Assembly: GCF_015218165.1 (NCBI RefSeq) | Contig: NZ_CP048659.1 | Span: 3,782,001-3,846,000 of the forward strand | From: Acinetobacter piscicola | GTDB lineage: Bacteria; Pseudomonadota; Gammaproteobacteria; Pseudomonadales; Moraxellaceae | Direction: 5' to 3' | DNA: 64,000 bases | Shown here: piece by piece, positions 61,232 through 64,000 of the stretch | How the letters are laid out: each line of letters begins with the position of its first letter | How positions within the stretch are numbered: the stretch's first letter is position 1 | The notes under the pieces: generated by a model | Seen by the model: the letters and a program-made list of their open reading frames with translations, nothing else | What the model was told of the DNA's origin: nothing | Database searches by the model: none | Program-made: the position numbers and the translations under genes

Positions 61232-62416
61232 ATGAATCAACAATCATGGCGTTCATTTTTACTCGTGAGCCTAGCCCTGTGTATCGGAACGATTGGAACC
61301 GCATTAGCAAGTCCCTTATATCCAATTTATCAACAATTTTGGCATCTACTTCCAAGTCACATTACTTATATTTTTGTGGCATATATGTTTGGTTGTATGA
61401 CAACTTTATTATTTTTAGGACGCAGCAGTAATAGTTTTGGATTTATCCGTACGCTACAAGCAGGTTTACTCTTTGCCATCGTTGGCTTGGGACTTTCTGT
61501 CTTTGCAAGCAATGCTTATTTTTTAGGATTTGGACGCTTTATTATTGGGATTGCTTCAGGTCTCATCAGTACTTCTGCTATGCTTGGACTGATTTATACG
61601 ATTCCAGACACACATAAAAACAGTGCTGCACAGCTCAGTTCAATCATCACGGTATTGGGCTTCGGCTTTGGCCCTCTGATTGGTGGTGCAATTGCACAAT
61701 TTTCGGATGCCCCCTTAGTTACCCCCTATATTCCCGTCATTATTGCAGCAGCGATCAGTTTTTTCAGTTTATTTAGCATTAAAATCATTCAGTTTGAAAA
61801 ACAAGTTTTTTCAGTTGCACCACATTTAGAACTGCCCGAAATACACTTTAAAACGCTGTTTTATCTTGCTAGTTTTACCGCTTTTTGTGCTTTTGGTTCA
61901 TTTAGTTTATTCGCTTCACTTGCACCCTCATTTATCAAAGACGTGATTCCTTGGCACGGTCCTTTGGTGAGCGGTGCAACGATTGCCAGTATTTTATTGG
62001 TTTCAGCCTGTGCCCAATTTATGGCGAAATCACTGAACATGCATAAAGCCTTGAATACAGGTTTAATCTTGTTATTGCTCAGTTATCTAATTCTTATGAT
62101 TTGCATGACCATGCACCTGAGTTTTTTATTCTTTTTGAGTGTTGTTTGTGTGGGCATGGGACATGGCTTAGGTCTACTCGGTGCTTTTGCCTTGATTCAT
62201 CACATGACCAATATTGATAATCGCGCAGCAGTGGTTTCCACATATTTGTTTATTGCCTACTTTGGTACGATTGTTCCGATTATTGGCGCTGGTTATTTGT
62301 CAGATCATTTTGGCTTAATGACTGGCGTATTGGGTTTCTGTGTGGGTATGGGGTTGCTATCTCTGTATTTATTGATTCAGCATTTAAAAATTAAAATAAT
62401 TCCAAATAATTCATAG
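61232..62416 (+). CDS. MFS transporter, unknown substrate
   Basis: 394 residues, twelve hydrophobic segments. ALASPLYPIYQQFW in helix 1, FGRFIIGIASGLISTSA in helix 4 and GFGPLIGGAIAQF in helix 5 are drug-type MFS features. No close family member recognised. Single gene downstream of dmeR, 144 bp apart and behind its terminator. Substrate unknown. Confidence 0.82.
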   Translation: MNQQSWRSFLLVSLALCIGTIGTALASPLYPIYQQFWHLLPSHITYIFVAYMFGCMTTLLFLGRSSNSFGFIRTLQAGLLFAIVGLGLSVFASNAYFLGFGRFIIGIASGLISTSAMLGLIYTIPDTHKNSAAQLSSIITVLGFGFGPLIGGAIAQFSDAPLVTPYIPVIIAAAISFFSLFSIKIIQFEKQVFSVAPHLELPEIHFKTLFYLASFTAFCAFGSFSLFASLAPSFIKDVIPWHGPLVSGATIASILLVSACAQFMAKSLNMHKALNTGLILLLLSYLILMICMTMHLSFLFFLSVVCVGMGHGLGLLGAFALIHHMTNIDNRAAVVSTYLFIAYFGTIVPIIGAGYLSDHFGLMTGVLGFCVGMGLLSLYLLIQHLKIKIIPNNS

Positions 62417-62428
62417 ATAAAATGAGAA

Positions 62429-62466
62429 TGTAGGGATCACACATTTCGGCATCCCTACATATTTTT
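62429..62466. terminator. Terminator between the MFS gene and the YgiW-like fragment
   Basis: TGTAGGGAT with its complement (62429-62437, 62451-62459) around a 13-nt loop, with a T run on the plus strand. Confidence 0.75.
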
Positions 62467-62477
62467 ATACCAAAAAC

Positions 62478-62683
62478 TTAAGGTGAAATTTCAACCTTTA
62501 CAACGTCAATGTCTGTCAGTTTATAACGATGCGCATCCACTTCAATATTGATCGTACCTGTATGATCTTTTAACTCATAATGCTCGGCTTTGGTTTTACG
62601 TACAATTTTTCCTGTCAGCGTCAATACTGTTTCATCCTTGGCTTTAAGTGCCTGTCCCACAGTTAACTTATTCTTTGTCACTT
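62478..62683 (-). pseudogene. NirD/YgiW/YdeI-type stress protein gene, cut by an IS3-family element
   Basis: About 68 C-terminal codons remain. VLTLTGKIVRKTKAEHYELKD and GTINIEVDAHRYK (described by parts) fit the BOF/OB-fold core of YgiW-type periplasmic proteins. On the other side of the IS, after one copy of the CTT duplication, the frame continues as QEVTKNK, so the gene was intact before insertion; the signal peptide and start lie beyond the window end. Role when intact: periplasmic stress tolerance. Confidence 0.8.
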
Positions 62684-62721
62684 TGAACCGTACCGGGTTT
62701 GTCGGAGACTTTTTATTTAAG

Positions 62722-63624
62722 TTAGGCCACGTGACCTAACGGGTTAATCTTATCATAGTACATTGCTTCAAACTCAAAAGGCGATACATAACCCAATGCG
62801 CTGTGTACACGCTTTTTGTTGAACCAATCTACCCAATTTAATGTCGCAAGTTGTACATCCGCTAAACCTTGCCAGTCTGCTTTTAAATATTCAATCACCT
62901 CTGTTTTGTATAAGCCATTCACTGTTTCAGCCAAAGCGTTATCGTATGAATCACCGGTCGTACCGACTGATGCTCGTAAATTTGCTGCTTCTAAACGATT
63001 GGTATAGCGAATGGAAAGATATTGAACCCCTCTGTCACTATGGTGAATCACATTCTTTGGCATGTCTCGAGCATGTAACGCTTGCTCAAGTGCATCGAGC
63101 ACCATATCTGTATTCATCCGTGTCGATACTTTCCATCCAACAATTGCTCGTGAGAAGACATCAATAATAAATGCAGTATAAACCCAACCTGAATTTGTTT
63201 GAATATACGTGAAGTCAGCGACCCATAGCTGGTCAGGATGATCAGCACTAAAATTGCGTTTCACCAAGTCATCTGCTCGTTTTTGATCCTCTCGGCTACG
63301 GGTAGTTTGTTTATTCTTACCACGCCAAACACCTTGTATACCTAGTTTTTGCATCAATCGAGCAACTGTACAGCGAGCAATAACATAGCCTTCACGTTTC
63401 AATTTTTGCCAAACTTTACGCACACCATATCGACCTGAACTTTCCTTCCAAATTCGTTTAATTTGTTCAGCATGATGCAAGTCATGTAGATCTCGCTTTG
63501 CTCGATGTTCTGGGTTTTCAACGAAATCTAGTGTTCGATAATAGGTAGAAGCCGCGATCGGTAAAATCCTGCAAATCGCCTCAACACCATATAACGCCTT
63601 ATTGTTATGGATGAAATCTACCAT
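62722..63624 (-). CDS. IS3-family transposase OrfB
   Basis: 300 residues. The integrase core has WVADFTYIQT (first Asp), HHSDRGVQYLS (second Asp) and DSYDNALAETVNGLYKTEVI (catalytic Glu in the DNALAE motif). Role: catalytic part of the transposase. The ATG overlaps the orfA stop (TAATG); the active form is probably an OrfAB fusion made by a -1 frameshift. Confidence 0.95.
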   Translation of the reverse strand: MVDFIHNNKALYGVEAICRILPIAASTYYRTLDFVENPEHRAKRDLHDLHHAEQIKRIWKESSGRYGVRKVWQKLKREGYVIARCTVARLMQKLGIQGVWRGKNKQTTRSREDQKRADDLVKRNFSADHPDQLWVADFTYIQTNSGWVYTAFIIDVFSRAIVGWKVSTRMNTDMVLDALEQALHARDMPKNVIHHSDRGVQYLSIRYTNRLEAANLRASVGTTGDSYDNALAETVNGLYKTEVIEYLKADWQGLADVQLATLNWVDWFNKKRVHSALGYVSPFEFEAMYYDKINPLGHVA

Positions 63625-63941
63625 TATTTGTGTGGGCGGTCGAGCTCCGCCTGGGCGAAAAAAGCGGCTGCTTTACGTAGAATTTCGTTAGCACGTTGCA
63701 GTTCTTTATTTTCACGTTCGAGTTGTTTAATACGTTCTTGATCTGAAAGTTGCTGTACTTTAATTGGGTTTTGTTTATCTAAATATTTTTGATACCAAAC
63801 ACGTAGAGTTTCAGGAGTACAACCTATCTTGGGAGCAATAGCGGTGATCGCAGCCCAATTCGATGGATAATCTTTCTCGGATTCAATCAATAATTCAACC
63901 GCTCTTTCTCTGATTTCAGGGGTATATTTTACTTTTTTCAT
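63624..63941 (-). CDS. IS3-family transposase OrfA
   Basis: 105 residues. An N-terminal helix-turn-helix (about 5-50, IGCTPETLRVWYQKY) and a leucine-zipper-like coiled coil (about 66-92). Role: binds the IS ends and, alone, can inhibit transposition. A TTTTTTC run (63663-63657) lies near its end; slipping back by one base there joins the orfB frame. Confidence 0.93.
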   Translation of the reverse strand: MKKVKYTPEIRERAVELLIESEKDYPSNWAAITAIAPKIGCTPETLRVWYQKYLDKQNPIKVQQLSDQERIKQLERENKELQRANEILRKAAAFFAQAELDRPHK

Positions 63942-64000
63942 CGGGACATTCTCTCAGAAAGCTTGGTCTCCGACAAACCCGGTACGGTTCACTTCTTGAA

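Larger units (their letters stand above)
62684..63991 (-). mobile_element. IS3-family insertion sequence, complete
   Basis: 1308 bp. The ends (62684-62709 and 63966-63991) form a perfect 26-bp inverted repeat starting TGAACCGTACC. It is flanked by a 3-bp direct repeat CTT (62681-62683, 63992-63994). Two overlapping frames, orfA and orfB, as in the IS51-like group of IS3. It looks intact. Confidence 0.93.

Noticed and set aside
62684..64000. Right end of the window as the edge of a larger composite transposon
   Set aside because: The IS has its own perfect ends and a 3-bp target duplication, and the host gene frame resumes after it, so it is a simple insertion.

Overview
The window is a piece of an Acinetobacter (Moraxellaceae, Gammaproteobacteria) chromosome. 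The evidence is the roughly 40% GC sequence, the close match of proteins such as IleS, GrpE and DnaK to Acinetobacter versions as I remember them, and the rRNA operon type (16S, tRNA-Ile, tRNA-Ala, 23S, 5S). The species cannot be fixed from the sequence alone. Most of the window is ordinary core genome. The accessory content is two insertion sequences, each sitting inside a host gene.

Layout. 1-4311: a sulfonate-sulfur (ssu) operon with two tandem SsuA-like binding proteins, the first cut by the window edge, then ssuD, ssuC and ssuB. 4643-7569: a RutR-like TetR regulator, a short nucleosidase, dnaJ and a small membrane protein. 7707-13523: an RND efflux gene split by an IS1595-family element, its adaptor-lipoprotein gene and a divergent TetR regulator with a 28-bp palindromic operator. 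13691-24451: ppc, a uracil/xanthine-type permease, a TDT-family transporter and the ribF-ileS-lspA-fkpB cluster. 24582-27450: an FMN reductase, a structured candidate-sRNA interval, a small lytic transglycosylase and an AAHS-type MFS transporter. 27857-33660: a complete rRNA operon on the minus strand with its promoter, RNase III processing stems and terminator. 33794-36701: periplasmic cyclophilin, an HSL-type esterase and two small lipoproteins. 37317-42104: grpE, dnaK, a membrane protein, a matrixin-like protease and an acidic hypothetical protein. 42184-48618: an MltB-type transglycosylase, an unusual AT-rich repeat array with DnaA-box-like sites, purK-purE, a DUF486 protein, an unknown gene and mpl. 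48694-56201: a BLUF photoreceptor, twin GNAT proteins, sotB, a Mn riboswitch with a TerC-family gene, a nucleotidyltransferase and a YgiB/YgiC-like pair. 56381-62416: guaD, hpt, a DsbC-like isomerase, the divergent dmeF/dmeR cobalt-nickel module and an MFS transporter. 62478-64000: a NirD/YgiW-type gene cut by a complete IS3-family element.

How the parts work together. The ssu genes import sulfonates and release sulfite from them. dnaJ, grpE and dnaK are at separate loci, but each has a sigma-32-like promoter, so they look like one heat-shock regulon. guaD, hpt, purE/purK and the nucleobase permease serve purine or pyrimidine supply. TerC with its Mn riboswitch and DmeF with DmeR are two metal-homeostasis modules. 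The TetR/adaptor/RND locus would be a two-gene efflux pump, but the pump subunit is interrupted in this strain. Removing the IS and one copy of the 7-bp duplication restores a 1049-codon frame exactly.

I found no CRISPR array, prophage, toxin-antitoxin pair or obvious new multi-gene system. The best candidates for something undescribed are the TTTAAATTC repeat array with three DnaA-box-like 9-mers at 43531-43927, the short promoter-to-terminator interval beside it, and the structured interval at 25122-25352.
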